Shown: positions 1 through 8,841 of the stretch, in pieces | Numbering within the stretch: the first letter of the stretch is position 1 | Layout: the number at the start of each line of letters is the position of its first letter | Assembly: GCA_965227035.1 (NCBI GenBank) | Contig: OZ245724.1 | Coordinates: forward strand, 248,001 to 312,000 | From: CBDDFQ01 sp965227035 | GTDB lineage: Bacteria > Pseudomonadota > Gammaproteobacteria > Burkholderiales > Burkholderiaceae_C | Direction of reading: 5' to 3' | DNA length: 64,000 bases | Translations under genes and position numbers: made by a program | The notes under the pieces: generated by a model | Told to the model about the DNA's origin: nothing | Seen by the model: the letters and a program-made list of their open reading frames with translations, nothing else | The model's database searches: none

Positions 1-1280
1 CGCTGGTCGTAGCTGGCGGCGCATTCGTCTTCGCCAAATACGGCGGCTTCATGGATGTCTACGAAAAAGGCATATTGATCGGCGCAGTTCCGGCAGCCAT
101 CGCGCTGGCATGGTTCTGGCGCCCGCTACGCGTACTGATGATCGCCGTGGTGGTGCTGTCGCTGCTGGCGATCTATTCCTATCAAGTGAACGGTGCAGGC
201 AGTCTTGCGCGATCCGAAACCGTCTTCTGGCTCAAGTATTTCCTGTCCAGCCAATCGGCCATCCTCTGGATGAGCGTGCTGTTCTTCATGAGCACCATCT
301 TCTACTGGCTCGGCATGATCAGCAAAACCCAGAGCGCGACGATGGAGCAGATCGGCTCGCGCATCGCCTGGGTGGCGGTCACAATGGCGCTCACGGGCAC
401 CATGGTTCGCTGGTATGAGAGCTACCTCATTGGCGCCGACGTGGGTCACATTCCGGTCAGCAATCTGTACGAAGTGTTCGTGCTGTTCTGCTGGCTCACA
501 GCCACGTTCTATCTGTACTTCGAATCGCGCTATGAAACGCGCGCTCTCGGTTCATTCGTGATGCTGGTGGTGAGCGCCGCTGTCGGATTCCTGCTCTGGT
601 ACACGGTGGTTCGCGAAGCCCATGAAATCCAGCCGCTGGTTCCCGCGCTCAAAAGTTGGTGGATGAAGCTTCACGTGCCGGCCAACTTCATCGGGTACGG
701 CACCTTCGCGCTGTCTGCGATGGTCGCGTTCGCCTACATCATCAAGCAGCACGCCACCGAAACTCGCTGGTACAAGCTCGCTCCGATCTGGTTGCTGGGG
801 ATCGTGCTTTGTTTCGAGCCGGTAGTGTTCCGCACGAACCCGGCTGCTGCGGGGGCTGCAGGTGGGGCGCAATCGACTGTCGGTTATTGGGCGGTCTATT
901 TCGGTGTGTCGGCGCTCATCATCGCGACGATTCTGTTTGCGCGCCGGCGCATCGCATCGCGTCTGCCGGCACTCGAAGTGCTGGACGACATCATGTACAA
1001 GGCGATCGCGGTCGGCTTTGCATTCTTCACTATTGCGACCGTTCTGGGCGCCTTGTGGGCCGCCGAAGCGTGGGGCGGTTACTGGAGCTGGGATCCGAAA
1101 GAAACCTGGGCGCTGATCGTCTGGCTCAACTATGCGGCCTGGCTGCATATGCGGCTGATGAAGGGTCTGCGCGGCACGATTGCAGCGTGGTGGGCGCTCG
1201 TAGGCCTGGCGATCACGACCTTCGCTTTCCTTGGCGTAAACATGTTTCTGAGTGGTCTTCACAGCTACGGCACCTTGTAA
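1..1280 (+). CDS. ccsB: Cytochrome c biogenesis protein CcsB/ResC (5' end outside window)
   Basis: Integral membrane heme-handling protein of the System II (Ccs/Res) machinery, which moves heme across the inner membrane and attaches it to apocytochromes c together with ResB. The frame is open from base 3 through the first ATG at 51, and the residues before that ATG look like the usual membrane N-terminus, so the gene is cut by the window edge. Several hydrophobic segments are visible, and near the C-terminus lies the tryptophan-rich heme motif (WGGYWSWDPKETW, about bases 1073-1111) that defines the CcsA/CcsB/CcmC family. The family is certain; only the start is missing. ResB would be expected just upstream. 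It fits the cytochrome c4 and aa3 oxidase genes elsewhere in the window, which need covalently bound heme. Confidence 0.93.
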   Translation, partial: LVVAGGAFVFAKYGGFMDVYEKGILIGAVPAAIALAWFWRPLRVLMIAVVVLSLLAIYSYQVNGAGSLARSETVFWLKYFLSSQSAILWMSVLFFMSTIFYWLGMISKTQSATMEQIGSRIAWVAVTMALTGTMVRWYESYLIGADVGHIPVSNLYEVFVLFCWLTATFYLYFESRYETRALGSFVMLVVSAAVGFLLWYTVVREAHEIQPLVPALKSWWMKLHVPANFIGYGTFALSAMVAFAYIIKQHATETRWYKLAPIWLLGIVLCFEPVVFRTNPAAAGAAGGAQSTVGYWAVYFGVSALIIATILFARRRIASRLPALEVLDDIMYKAIAVGFAFFTIATVLGALWAAEAWGGYWSWDPKETWALIVWLNYAAWLHMRLMKGLRGTIAAWWALVGLAITTFAFLGVNMFLSGLHSYGTL

Positions 1281-1388
1281 ATCCGGCTTGCGTGAGTTTG
1301 TAGCGTGAAAGCTGTAAGCATCGAGCGCGACCGCAGGAACTTTGTGAGAATGCAAGCTGTCCGACTCCAAAGATGAAAGGGCAGCTCC

Positions 1389-2384
1389 ATGCTGATCAAG
1401 ACAGGCAAAGACGGTTTCAATCTCCCTTCGAATAGCGAGATCACCCCTCAGGCAATCTACGAGGGCCGTCGTCAAATGATGAAGACGCTCGCTTTGGGAG
1501 CCGCAGGCGCAACGCTTGCAGGTTGGGCAGGTCGCGAAGCCATGGCGCAAGTCGCAAAACCCGGCAAACTGGCTGCACTGGCATCGGTCAAATCCACTGT
1601 GTCGGGTGCCAACACCATGGAGAAGCTGACCTCGTACAACGACATCACGACGTACAACAACTTCTACGAATTCGGCACAGACAAGGCAGATCCTGCCAAG
1701 AACGCACACACGCTCAAGCCCACGCCGTGGACCGTGGAAATCGAAGGCATGGTGAAGAAACCGGCCAAGTATTCGATAGAAGATCTGCTCAAACTGAGCG
1801 CTCAGGAAGAACGCGTTTATCGCCTGCGCTGCGTCGAAGGTTGGTCCATGGTGATTCCGTGGATCGGCTATTCGCTCTCGGAACTCATCAAGAAAGTCGA
1901 GCCGCTTCCGTCTGCCAAGTACGTCGAGTTCATCACTCAGGCCGATCCCAAAACCATGCCCTTCGTCGGCTCTCGCGTTCTCGAGTGGCCTTATGTCGAA
2001 GGCCTGCGCATGGACGAGGCGATGAATCCGCTCACGCTTCTAAGCTTTGGTTTGTATGGCGAGGTGTTGCCCAATCAGAGCGGCGCACCGGTTCGTGTGG
2101 TGGTGCCGTGGAAGTACGGTTTCAAGAGCGGCAAATCGCTGGTCAAGATTCGCTTTACCGACAAAGAGCCGCGCACCGCGTGGAACAAGGCAGCGCCGCA
2201 GGAATACGGTTTCTTCAGCAACGTGAATCCCGAGGTCGATCATCCGCGCTGGAGCCAGGCGACCGAGCGTCGCATCGGCGAAGACGGACTCTTCGCCAAG
2301 AAGCGCAAGACGCTCATGTTCAATGGCTACGAACAGCAAGTCGGCCAGTTGTACGCAGGCATGGACCTTAAAAAGTTCTTCTGA
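1389..2384 (+). CDS. msrP: Periplasmic protein-methionine-sulfoxide reductase, catalytic subunit MsrP
   Basis: Molybdopterin enzyme that reduces methionine sulfoxide in oxidised periplasmic proteins. The 331-residue product has a twin-arginine signal (RR at residues 27-28 followed by a hydrophobic stretch ending near residue 53) and the sulfite-oxidase-type molybdopterin domain. Cys148 in the segment YRLRCVEGWSM is the expected molybdenum ligand. An ATG at 1389 preceded by a weak purine stretch is used; the N-terminal extension before the RR pair is normal for the family. The stop codon shares one base with the start of msrQ (TGATG), so the two are translationally coupled. No obvious terminator or promoter was seen in the 108 bases after ccsB. 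Confidence 0.95.
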   Translation: MLIKTGKDGFNLPSNSEITPQAIYEGRRQMMKTLALGAAGATLAGWAGREAMAQVAKPGKLAALASVKSTVSGANTMEKLTSYNDITTYNNFYEFGTDKADPAKNAHTLKPTPWTVEIEGMVKKPAKYSIEDLLKLSAQEERVYRLRCVEGWSMVIPWIGYSLSELIKKVEPLPSAKYVEFITQADPKTMPFVGSRVLEWPYVEGLRMDEAMNPLTLLSFGLYGEVLPNQSGAPVRVVVPWKYGFKSGKSLVKIRFTDKEPRTAWNKAAPQEYGFFSNVNPEVDHPRWSQATERRIGEDGLFAKKRKTLMFNGYEQQVGQLYAGMDLKKFF

Positions 2385-3028
2385 TGAAGCTATCGACCGT
2401 ATTGATGCACAAGGCATCGAAGCCGATCGTTTTCATTCTTTGCCTGCTGCCTTTTGCGTGGCTGGTGTACGGCGCGTTCGCGAACACGCTGGGTGCGAAT
2501 CCTGCCGAGTACATCATTCGCGCGAGCGGCGACTGGACCTTGCGATTTATCTGCATCGCGCTCGCGGTGACTCCGCTTCGGGTGATGACCAAAACCTCGG
2601 CGCTCGCGCTTTATCGCCGGATGCTGGGGCTGTTCGCGTATTTTTATGTCGTGCTGCATCTGCTCAGTTATAGCTGGCTCGACATGGGATTCGACATTCC
2701 CGAAATCGCAAAAGACATCGCCAAGCGTCCCTTCATCCTCGTTGGATTTGCAGCGTTCGTGCTTTTGACACCGTTGACTCTGACCTCGTTCAACAAAGCG
2801 ATCATGTGGATGGGCTCGCAGCGGTGGCAGTGGCTGCATCGACTCATCTATCTCATCTCGCTGCTTGGATTGCTGCACTTCTTCCAGATGCGCGCGGGCA
2901 AGAACAACTTCACCGAAGTCGCGGTCTACGGCGCGATCATCGCGTTCCTCTTGCTCTGGCGCGTGTGGGATTACGCGCGCAAACCGAAGCGAAAGAAGCG
3001 CCCGGCGGTCAGACCCAAGGCGGCCTGA
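2384..3028 (+). CDS. msrQ: Heme-binding membrane subunit MsrQ
   Basis: Inner-membrane b-type heme protein of the ferric-reductase-like family that passes electrons from the respiratory chain or a flavin reductase to MsrP. The 214-residue product is very hydrophobic with about six predicted membrane segments and histidines inside helices (for example in the YVVLHLLSY and WQWLHRLIYL stretches). The C-terminus is a basic tail (RKPKRKKRP). It overlaps msrP by one base. Twelve bases separate its stop from the convergent lysA stop, leaving no room for a conventional terminator. Confidence 0.94.
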   Translation: MKLSTVLMHKASKPIVFILCLLPFAWLVYGAFANTLGANPAEYIIRASGDWTLRFICIALAVTPLRVMTKTSALALYRRMLGLFAYFYVVLHLLSYSWLDMGFDIPEIAKDIAKRPFILVGFAAFVLLTPLTLTSFNKAIMWMGSQRWQWLHRLIYLISLLGLLHFFQMRAGKNNFTEVAVYGAIIAFLLLWRVWDYARKPKRKKRPAVRPKAA

Positions 3029-3040
3029 CCTGACTGTTTT

Positions 3041-4330
3041 CTACTCGACGAGCGATTCCATAGCGAACTGATCCTTCGCGTTTTCGCGCTTGCGGATCAA
3101 GGACACTCGTCCACCATCGACCAGCAATTCGGCGGCGCGACCACGCGTGTTGTAGTTGCTGGACATGCTCATGCAGTAAGCCCCTGCGGACATGACCGCG
3201 ACGAGCTCGCCGGGGGCCACGTCGAGCTTGCGATCGCGTCCGATCCAGTCGCCGCTTTCGCAAACCGGACCGACCACGTCGTAGGTTTTTGCGGCCTTGC
3301 CGTCGCTCGAGTTTTTAGTGGCCACCGGTACGATTTCGTGGAAGGCCTGATACATCGCAGGGCGCGGCAAATCGTTCATGGCTGCATCGACGATGCAGAA
3401 GTTCTTGTGGTCGCCAGGCTTCAGGTAAAGCACTTCGGTCACGCAGATGCCGGCGTTGCCCACGAGCGAGCGCCCCGGCTCGATCATGAACTGGCGATCG
3501 CCGAATCCGCGCGCGTCGATCTTCTCGAACAGCTGCTTCCACAGCGCGTCTGCAGCAGGTGGTGTGTCGCCGTGATAGTTGATACCGAGTCCGCCGCCGA
3601 AATCGATGTGATGGATATCGACGCCAGCCGCTTCGATCGCCTCGACCAGATCGAGGATGCGGTCCATCGCATCCATGTAGGGAGTTTCTTCGGTGATCTG
3701 CGAGCCGATGTGGCAGTCGATGCCGACGACTTTCAGTCCACCCAACGACGCGGCGCGCTTGTAGACCTCGACGGCGTTCTCGTGCGCAATGCCGAACTTG
3801 TTGTCTTTGAGACCGGTTGAAATATAGGGGTGCGTTTTGGGATCGACGTTCGGGTTCACGCGAATGCTCACCGGCGCGACTTTCCCCATAGACGACGCCA
3901 CTTCGCTCAGTACTTCGAGCTCGCTCTCGCTCTCCACGTTGAAGCAGCCGATGCCCGCGTTCAATGCCTGGCGCATCTCGGCGCGGGTTTTGCCGACGCC
4001 GGAAAAAATGATCTTCGCGGCTTCACCGCCTGCAGCCAGTACGCGCTCGAGTTCGCCGCCCGACACGATGTCGAAACCGCAGCCTGCTTGTGCGAACACC
4101 TGCAAAACACCCAATGAGGAATTGGCTTTCATTGCGTAGCAGATCATGGCGCGGCGGCCTGCGAATCCGCGCTGATAGGCAGCGAGCGCATCGAGCATGG
4201 ACGCTTTGGAATACACGAAAAGCGGCGTGCCGAATTCCTGCGCGAGGGCGGCTACCGAAGCGTTCTCGACGTGCAGACCCGAGGCCTTCTGCGCGATGTG
4301 CGGATGACCGGGAAGGATCGGTGATGTCAT
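3041..4330 (-). CDS. lysA: Diaminopimelate decarboxylase LysA
   Basis: PLP enzyme that decarboxylates meso-diaminopimelate to L-lysine, the last step of lysine synthesis. The frame is open further upstream, but the ATG at 4330 gives the usual 429-residue protein beginning MTSPILPGHPH. Lys68 in the motif CYAMKAN is the PLP-binding lysine, the GGGLGI segment is the phosphate-binding loop, and CESGD near the C-terminus carries the catalytic cysteine of the group IV decarboxylase fold. The start overlaps the lptM stop by four bases (ATGA). The lptM-lysA pair is a common arrangement in beta- and gamma-proteobacteria. Confidence 0.96.
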   Translation of the reverse strand: MTSPILPGHPHIAQKASGLHVENASVAALAQEFGTPLFVYSKASMLDALAAYQRGFAGRRAMICYAMKANSSLGVLQVFAQAGCGFDIVSGGELERVLAAGGEAAKIIFSGVGKTRAEMRQALNAGIGCFNVESESELEVLSEVASSMGKVAPVSIRVNPNVDPKTHPYISTGLKDNKFGIAHENAVEVYKRAASLGGLKVVGIDCHIGSQITEETPYMDAMDRILDLVEAIEAAGVDIHHIDFGGGLGINYHGDTPPAADALWKQLFEKIDARGFGDRQFMIEPGRSLVGNAGICVTEVLYLKPGDHKNFCIVDAAMNDLPRPAMYQAFHEIVPVATKNSSDGKAAKTYDVVGPVCESGDWIGRDRKLDVAPGELVAVMSAGAYCMSMSSNYNTRGRAAELLVDGGRVSLIRKRENAKDQFAMESLVE

Positions 4331-4647
4331 TTGATTGGGGAAGTGATAGGTGACGATGCAGCCGAAGCCGGCAAGATTGGTGCCGACGCGGGATAACCGA
4401 GCGACTGCGGCGAGTCCGGCGCAATTGGCGCGGTTTGAGGGTTGCTGTCCATTGGCGAGATGATTTGCGGAAGCGTTGCACGCCCTTGAGCAGCAGGACC
4501 GGATGGCAGATAAAGCGGGCCGCGCTGGCCGCAGGCGGTAAGCGCCAGCCCGCAAACGAGTCCTAAAACCATTGCGCCGGAATTGCGCGGAGCGCGTTTC
4601 AAAACACAGGCAATGGGGCTGACTAGAATTTGGTGAACCTTCAACAT
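4327..4647 (-). CDS. lptM: LPS-assembly-associated small lipoprotein LptM (YifL-like)
   Basis: Small outer-membrane lipoprotein related to YifL/LptM, which in E. coli stabilises the LptD-LptE translocon. The diagnostic element is the lipobox LTAC immediately followed by GQRGPLYLP, the conserved start of mature LptM. The rest is a proline/alanine/serine-rich tail of low complexity. The start is uncertain: the ATG at 4647 gives 106 residues with an unusually long leader and lies 12 bases from divergent cyaY. A TTG at 4602, before KRAPRNSGAMVLG, would give a more typical signal peptide, and an ATG at 4572 a very short one. Identity is secure; start is not. Confidence 0.85.
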   Translation of the reverse strand: MLKVHQILVSPIACVLKRAPRNSGAMVLGLVCGLALTACGQRGPLYLPSGPAAQGRATLPQIISPMDSNPQTAPIAPDSPQSLGYPASAPILPASAASSPITSPIK

Positions 4648-4659
4648 GACGAAATTGTA

Positions 4660-4989
4660 ATGACCGACCTTGAATTCACCGAACGAGCCGAAGCGTTACT
4701 GGCTGCGATCGAATCACGCTGCGACAGCATCAACGACGAAACCGAGGCCGATATCGACAATCAACGTGTCGGCGGAATGATCACCCTGGTGTTCGGCAAC
4801 GGATCGCAGATCGTCATCAACCAGCAAAAGCCGCTTCACGAAATCTGGCTGGCTGCTAAGTCGGGCGGTTATCACTACAAATTCGACGGCAGCGCCTGGC
4901 AAGACACCAAGGGGCAAGGCGAATTCTTCGAATCTCTCACCCGCTATGCCAGCGAACAGAGCGGAATGCCGCTCGTGTTCGCCGCCTGA
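4660..4989 (+). CDS. cyaY: Iron donor/frataxin homolog CyaY
   Basis: Bacterial frataxin that binds iron and modulates IscS-dependent iron-sulfur cluster assembly. The ATG at 4660 gives 109 residues, the usual length. The acidic first helix (TDLEFTERAEALL and the following DDETEADID-like stretch) and the WLAAKSGGYHYKF core are characteristic. An in-frame ATG at 4630 exists but would place the start inside the divergent lptM leader. The stop codon (4987-4989) directly abuts the stop of convergent mrcA (4990-4992), so no intergenic terminator exists between them. Confidence 0.93.
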   Translation: MTDLEFTERAEALLAAIESRCDSINDETEADIDNQRVGGMITLVFGNGSQIVINQQKPLHEIWLAAKSGGYHYKFDGSAWQDTKGQGEFFESLTRYASEQSGMPLVFAA

Positions 4990-7449
4990 TCAGCCGTTTC
5001 TGAACAAATCCAGGATTCGGTTGCGCTCTTCGGCCGGGGCAGGCTGATTCTGCTGGGGCTGCGCAGGTTGCGGCATCGCTCCACCCGGAGGGACCGTGCC
5101 GGGTATGGCAGGTGCTGCAGCACCATTCTCGAGACCCAGCGCGCTGACACCTGCGCCGCGCGCATATTCCTCGTAGTACCACTCGCCGCCGCTGTTCACG
5201 ACACCTTCGGGCGCCGTGAATTCGGTAACCGGCACGCCCTTCAACGCACCCTCCATGAAGCTGATCCACACCGGCAGGCTCAAGCCTCCGCCGGTTTCGC
5301 GATCGCCCAGTTTGCGCGGTGTGTCGTAGCCGATCCACACGATTGCGGCAAGCGAAGGCTGAAAGCCCGCCATCCACGCATCCATCGAATCGTTGGTGGT
5401 GCCTGTCTTGCCGTACAGATCGGGACGCTTCAGCGTGGCTTGCGCACGTGCGGCGGTGCCGGATCGGGCGACCTCCTGCAGCAGGCTGTCCATGATGAAC
5501 GCGTTGCGCGCAGGAATCACGCGCATCGATTCGTTGAGCTCAGGCGGCTTGGTTTCTATAAGCACGCGACCCTTGGGATCGGTCACTTTTGAAATCATGA
5601 ACGGATTGACCCGGTAGCCGCCGTTTGCGAACACCGAATAGGCAGTCGCCATTTGCATTGGTGTGACCGATCCTGCGCCCAGCGCCATCGTGAGATACGC
5701 AGGATGTTTCTCCGCTTCGAAGCCGAAGTTGGTGATCCATTGCTGCGCGTATTGCGTGCCGATCGACTGAAGAATCCGGATCGACACCAGGTTCTTCGAT
5801 TTGGCAAGTGCGCGTCGCATCGACATCGGGCCATCGAACGTGCCGTCGTAGTTCTTGGGCTCCCACGGCGTTCCGCCAGTGACGCCCGAGTCGAAGAACA
5901 AAGGCGCGTCGTTGATGACGGTTGCAGGCGTGAACCCCTTTTCGAGCGATGCCGAATAGATGAACGGCTTGAAGCTCGATCCCGGCTGGCGCCACGCCTG
6001 CGTGACGTGATTGAACTTGTTCTTGTTGAAGTCGAATCCGCCGACCATGGCTTGCACCGCGCCTGTTTTCGGATCCATCGCGACGAAAGCACCTTCCACT
6101 TCGGGAAGCTGAGTAATTTCCCATGTGTTCTTGGGCGTCTTCGCAACCCGAATGACTGCGCCACGACGGATCTTGATATTGGGAGGCGCTTTTTCGGCAA
6201 GGCCCGACTGCGCCGGCTTCAATCCATCGCCGGTAATTTCAACCACCTCGGCGTTCTGGCGAACAGCTGTGATCTTCTTCGGATTCGCATCGAGCACGAC
6301 CGCCGCCATGATGTCGTCGTTATCCGGATGCTCGGCAAGGATGTCGTCGATCGCGTCATCGGCTTCAGCCTTGTCGTCCGGCAGCGTCACGAACTTCTCG
6401 GGGCCACGGTAAATCTGGCGACGCTCGAAATCCATGATGCCTTTGCGCAGTGCGCGGTAGGCGTAGTTCTGGTTGGTCTTGTTGATCGTGGTGTAGACGT
6501 TCAGGCCGCGGGTGTAGGTTTCGGCACCGTACTGCGCGAACACCAGCTGGCGAATGGTTTCAGCCGCGAATTCCGCGTGGTTCCGGGTCGCGTCGGAATT
6601 GGTGCGGAGCACCAGCTCTTCCTTTTGCGCTTCCTGGCCCTGCGCGGCGGTAATGAAGCCGTTGTCGACCATGCGGTCGATGATGTAGAGCTGGCGCGAA
6701 CGCGCGCGCTTGGGATTGCTGATCGGGTTGAAGGCGGAGGGCGCTTTGGGAAGGCCAGCCAGCATCGCAGCTTCGGCAATGGTGATGTCTTTGAGCGGCT
6801 TGCCGAAATAAGTCTCTGACGCTGCAGCGAATCCGAACGAGCGGTTCCCCAGATAGATCTGATTCATGTAGATCTCGAGGATCTGGTCCTTCGTGAGCAT
6901 GTGCTCGAGCTTGAAGGTGAGCAGAATTTCGTAGATCTTGCGGGTGAATGTTTTTTCGGACGACAGATAGACGTTTCTCGCCACCTGCATCGTGATGGTC
7001 GATGCGCCCTGGCTTTTGGCGCGACCCACGTTGGCAAGGCCGGCGCGGATCACGCCGATGTAGTCGACCCCGCCGTGCTGGAAAAAGCGCGAGTCTTCGA
7101 TCGCGATGACCGCGTCCTTCATGACCTTCGGAATTTCGTTGATCGGCGTCAGGTTTCGGCGTTCTTCGCCGAATTCGCCGATCAGGGTGTTGTCGCTCGC
7201 GTAGACCCGGAGCGGCAGCTTGGGACGGTAATCGGACAGATCCGAAATATCGGGAAGGTTGGGGTAAGCCACTGCGAGCGCCACCGCGACCAAAGCGCAA
7301 ACGCTCAACACGCCGGCCACAGCGATGCCGAACAACCAGAGAACGGCCTTGAGTGCGATGGAGGCGAAGCTTGCCGGACCCGACGGTTTCGACGCTTTCG
7401 GTGGCGGGCTGGACTCAGCCGAACCGTTGGGTTTTTGAGGGGATGACAT
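4990..7449 (-). CDS. mrcA: Penicillin-binding protein 1A (bifunctional transglycosylase/transpeptidase)
   Basis: Class A PBP that polymerises lipid II and cross-links peptidoglycan. The 819-residue protein has a cytoplasmic proline-rich N-terminus, one membrane anchor (about 31-62), a GT51 domain with catalytic Glu118 in IAIEDSRFFQHGG, an OB-like insert, and a transpeptidase domain with the SxxK box (Ser491-Lys494 in PGSSFKPF), an SKN motif and a KTGTT motif. The C-terminus is a proline/glutamine-rich tail. It is divergent from pilM with about 310 bases between them, the arrangement seen in many proteobacteria. A perfect TATAAT on this strand 58 bases upstream probably belongs to its promoter. 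Confidence 0.97.
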   Translation of the reverse strand: MSSPQKPNGSAESSPPPKASKPSGPASFASIALKAVLWLFGIAVAGVLSVCALVAVALAVAYPNLPDISDLSDYRPKLPLRVYASDNTLIGEFGEERRNLTPINEIPKVMKDAVIAIEDSRFFQHGGVDYIGVIRAGLANVGRAKSQGASTITMQVARNVYLSSEKTFTRKIYEILLTFKLEHMLTKDQILEIYMNQIYLGNRSFGFAAASETYFGKPLKDITIAEAAMLAGLPKAPSAFNPISNPKRARSRQLYIIDRMVDNGFITAAQGQEAQKEELVLRTNSDATRNHAEFAAETIRQLVFAQYGAETYTRGLNVYTTINKTNQNYAYRALRKGIMDFERRQIYRGPEKFVTLPDDKAEADDAIDDILAEHPDNDDIMAAVVLDANPKKITAVRQNAEVVEITGDGLKPAQSGLAEKAPPNIKIRRGAVIRVAKTPKNTWEITQLPEVEGAFVAMDPKTGAVQAMVGGFDFNKNKFNHVTQAWRQPGSSFKPFIYSASLEKGFTPATVINDAPLFFDSGVTGGTPWEPKNYDGTFDGPMSMRRALAKSKNLVSIRILQSIGTQYAQQWITNFGFEAEKHPAYLTMALGAGSVTPMQMATAYSVFANGGYRVNPFMISKVTDPKGRVLIETKPPELNESMRVIPARNAFIMDSLLQEVARSGTAARAQATLKRPDLYGKTGTTNDSMDAWMAGFQPSLAAIVWIGYDTPRKLGDRETGGGLSLPVWISFMEGALKGVPVTEFTAPEGVVNSGGEWYYEEYARGAGVSALGLENGAAAPAIPGTVPPGGAMPQPAQPQQNQPAPAEERNRILDLFRNG

Positions 7450-7506
7450 TAAGAGTGATGTGTTGGATCGACGCTAATTAGACAGCCCGGCGCGAGGGCG
7501 TCGCTG

Positions 7507-7512
7507 ATTATA
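7507..7512 (-). promoter_or_regulatory. Likely -10 element of the mrcA promoter
   Basis: On the minus strand the sequence reads TATAAT exactly, 58 bases before the mrcA ATG. No good -35 is present at 17 bases; the best is a T-rich stretch. The 312-base gap 7450-7761 holds this element, the pilM promoter candidate and a nested inverted repeat, and no credible gene. Confidence 0.45.
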
Positions 7513-7648
7513 AAAAGGGCGGGTGCGGAAAAATTGACGGCTAGCCCACTTTACTGCCTCACAAGTGACTTTCTGCAAAGTCCTGCGTGTAGCATCGCGC
7601 CCGTTACGAACGTTTCTACTTATGTTCAGCCGTCTGCTTTTGACAACG

Positions 7649-7680
7649 TTTCCCAAAGCTCAAATGGGAAAAAAGCTTTG
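7649..7680. repeat. Nested inverted repeats in the mrcA-pilM intergenic region
   Basis: TTTCCCA (7649-7655) pairs with TGGGAAA (7665-7671), and the overlapping CAAAGCT (7654-7660) pairs with AGCTTTG (7674-7680). The two hairpins are mutually exclusive. They lie just before the pilM promoter candidate and could be an operator or a structured RNA end. Confidence 0.5.
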
Positions 7681-7706
7681 TCGGACAAGGGGCTTACTGC
7701 TAGCAT
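7678..7706 (+). promoter_or_regulatory. Candidate sigma-70 promoter for pilMNOPQ
   Basis: TTGTCG (7678-7683), a spacer of exactly 17 bases, and TAGCAT (7701-7706) match 4 of 6 consensus bases each. Transcription would start near 7713, about 49 bases before the pilM TTG start. Confidence 0.35.
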
Positions 7707-7761
7707 TCAAGTGATTTCTTAAGTTACCCATCTGTTACATTCAGGTTATCAGGGGACCCCG

Positions 7762-8841
7762 TTGAGCTCTCTCGGATCATTATTCAGTCGCCAGCCAGCA
7801 CCATTGTTGGGCCTGGACATCAGTTCTTCCAGCGTCAAGTTGGTCGAGCTCGGACGTGATCGGGCTGGCAACCTGGTTTTGGAGCGATGCGCGATCGAGC
7901 CTCTCGAGCGCGGATGGATTACCGACGGCAACGTCGAGAAATTCGACGAAGTTGCGCAGGCCGTCAAACGGCTCGTGAAAAAGAGCGGGACTCGCACGAA
8001 GAACGTAGCGATGGCGCTCCCGCCTTCCGCCGTCATCACCAAAAAAATCATTCTGCCGGGCGGCATGTCCGAGCAGGAACTCGAGCTTCAGGTCGAATCC
8101 GAAGCTAACCAGTACATTCCGTTTTCGCTAGACGAAGTTAGCCTCGACTTCTGCGTTATGGGCCCCAGCTCCAACGCCATGGGCGACGTGGAAATCCTGA
8201 TTGCCGCGTCGCGCAAGGAAAAAGTCCAGGATCGCCAGGGCCTTGCAGAAGCTGCCGGCCTCAAACCTGTGATCATCGATGTCGAGTCCTACGCCTCACG
8301 CCTGGCAACTGCACGACTTATCGAAAACTTGCCCAATAAGGGCGTCGACACCATGGTGGCGCTGTTCGAAGTGGGCGCATTGACCACCAGCATGCAGGTG
8401 ATCCGCAACGACGAAGTACTGTACGACCGCGATCAGGCATTCGGCGGCGCCCAGCTGACTCAATTGATCGTTCGCCAGTACGGTTTCTCTTCGGAAGAAG
8501 CCGAGGCGAAAAAACGCAGTGGCGATCTTCCCGAAGATTACGGCAATGGCGTGCTTCAGCCTTTCGTCGACAGCATGGCGCAAGAAATTGCGCGTGCTCT
8601 GCAGTTCTTCTTCACCAGCACACCGCACAACAAGGTCGACTACGTCATGTTGGCCGGTGGCTCGGCTGCACTGCCGGGCCTGACCGAGGCGGTGACGACT
8701 CAAACATCTTTCGCCTGCACGCTCGTCAACCCGTTCGAAGGAATGGATCTGGGCGGCGGCGTGCGCGAGAAAAAAGTTCGCCGTGAAGCGCCGTCGTATC
8801 TGACTTCGTGCGGACTGGCGATGCGGAGGTTCATGCAGTGA
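7762..8841 (+). CDS. pilM: Type IV pilus assembly protein PilM
   Basis: Cytoplasmic actin-like ATPase of the pilus alignment complex that binds the N-terminal tail of PilN and links the inner-membrane motor to the PilN-PilO-PilP platform. The 359-residue product shows the actin-fold phosphate loop near the N-terminus (LLGLDISSSSVKLVEL) and the C-terminal glycine-rich motif (YVMLAGGSAALPGL). The start is a TTG at 7762, chosen because AGGGGA lies about six bases upstream and the product starts in register with the family. The stop overlaps the pilN start by four bases. Confidence 0.94.
   Translation: MSSLGSLFSRQPAPLLGLDISSSSVKLVELGRDRAGNLVLERCAIEPLERGWITDGNVEKFDEVAQAVKRLVKKSGTRTKNVAMALPPSAVITKKIILPGGMSEQELELQVESEANQYIPFSLDEVSLDFCVMGPSSNAMGDVEILIAASRKEKVQDRQGLAEAAGLKPVIIDVESYASRLATARLIENLPNKGVDTMVALFEVGALTTSMQVIRNDEVLYDRDQAFGGAQLTQLIVRQYGFSSEEAEAKKRSGDLPEDYGNGVLQPFVDSMAQEIARALQFFFTSTPHNKVDYVMLAGGSAALPGLTEAVTTQTSFACTLVNPFEGMDLGGGVREKKVRREAPSYLTSCGLAMRRFMQ

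Noticed and set aside
552..1709. 385-codon open frame antisense to ccsB and msrP
   Set aside because: Spans two clear genes on the plus strand and shows no family features.
7640..7668. Perfect TTGACA -35 at 7640-7645 upstream of pilM
   Set aside because: No acceptable -10 follows at 16-18 bases (AAATGG or similar). The weaker pair at 7678/7701 with exact 17-base spacing is preferred.
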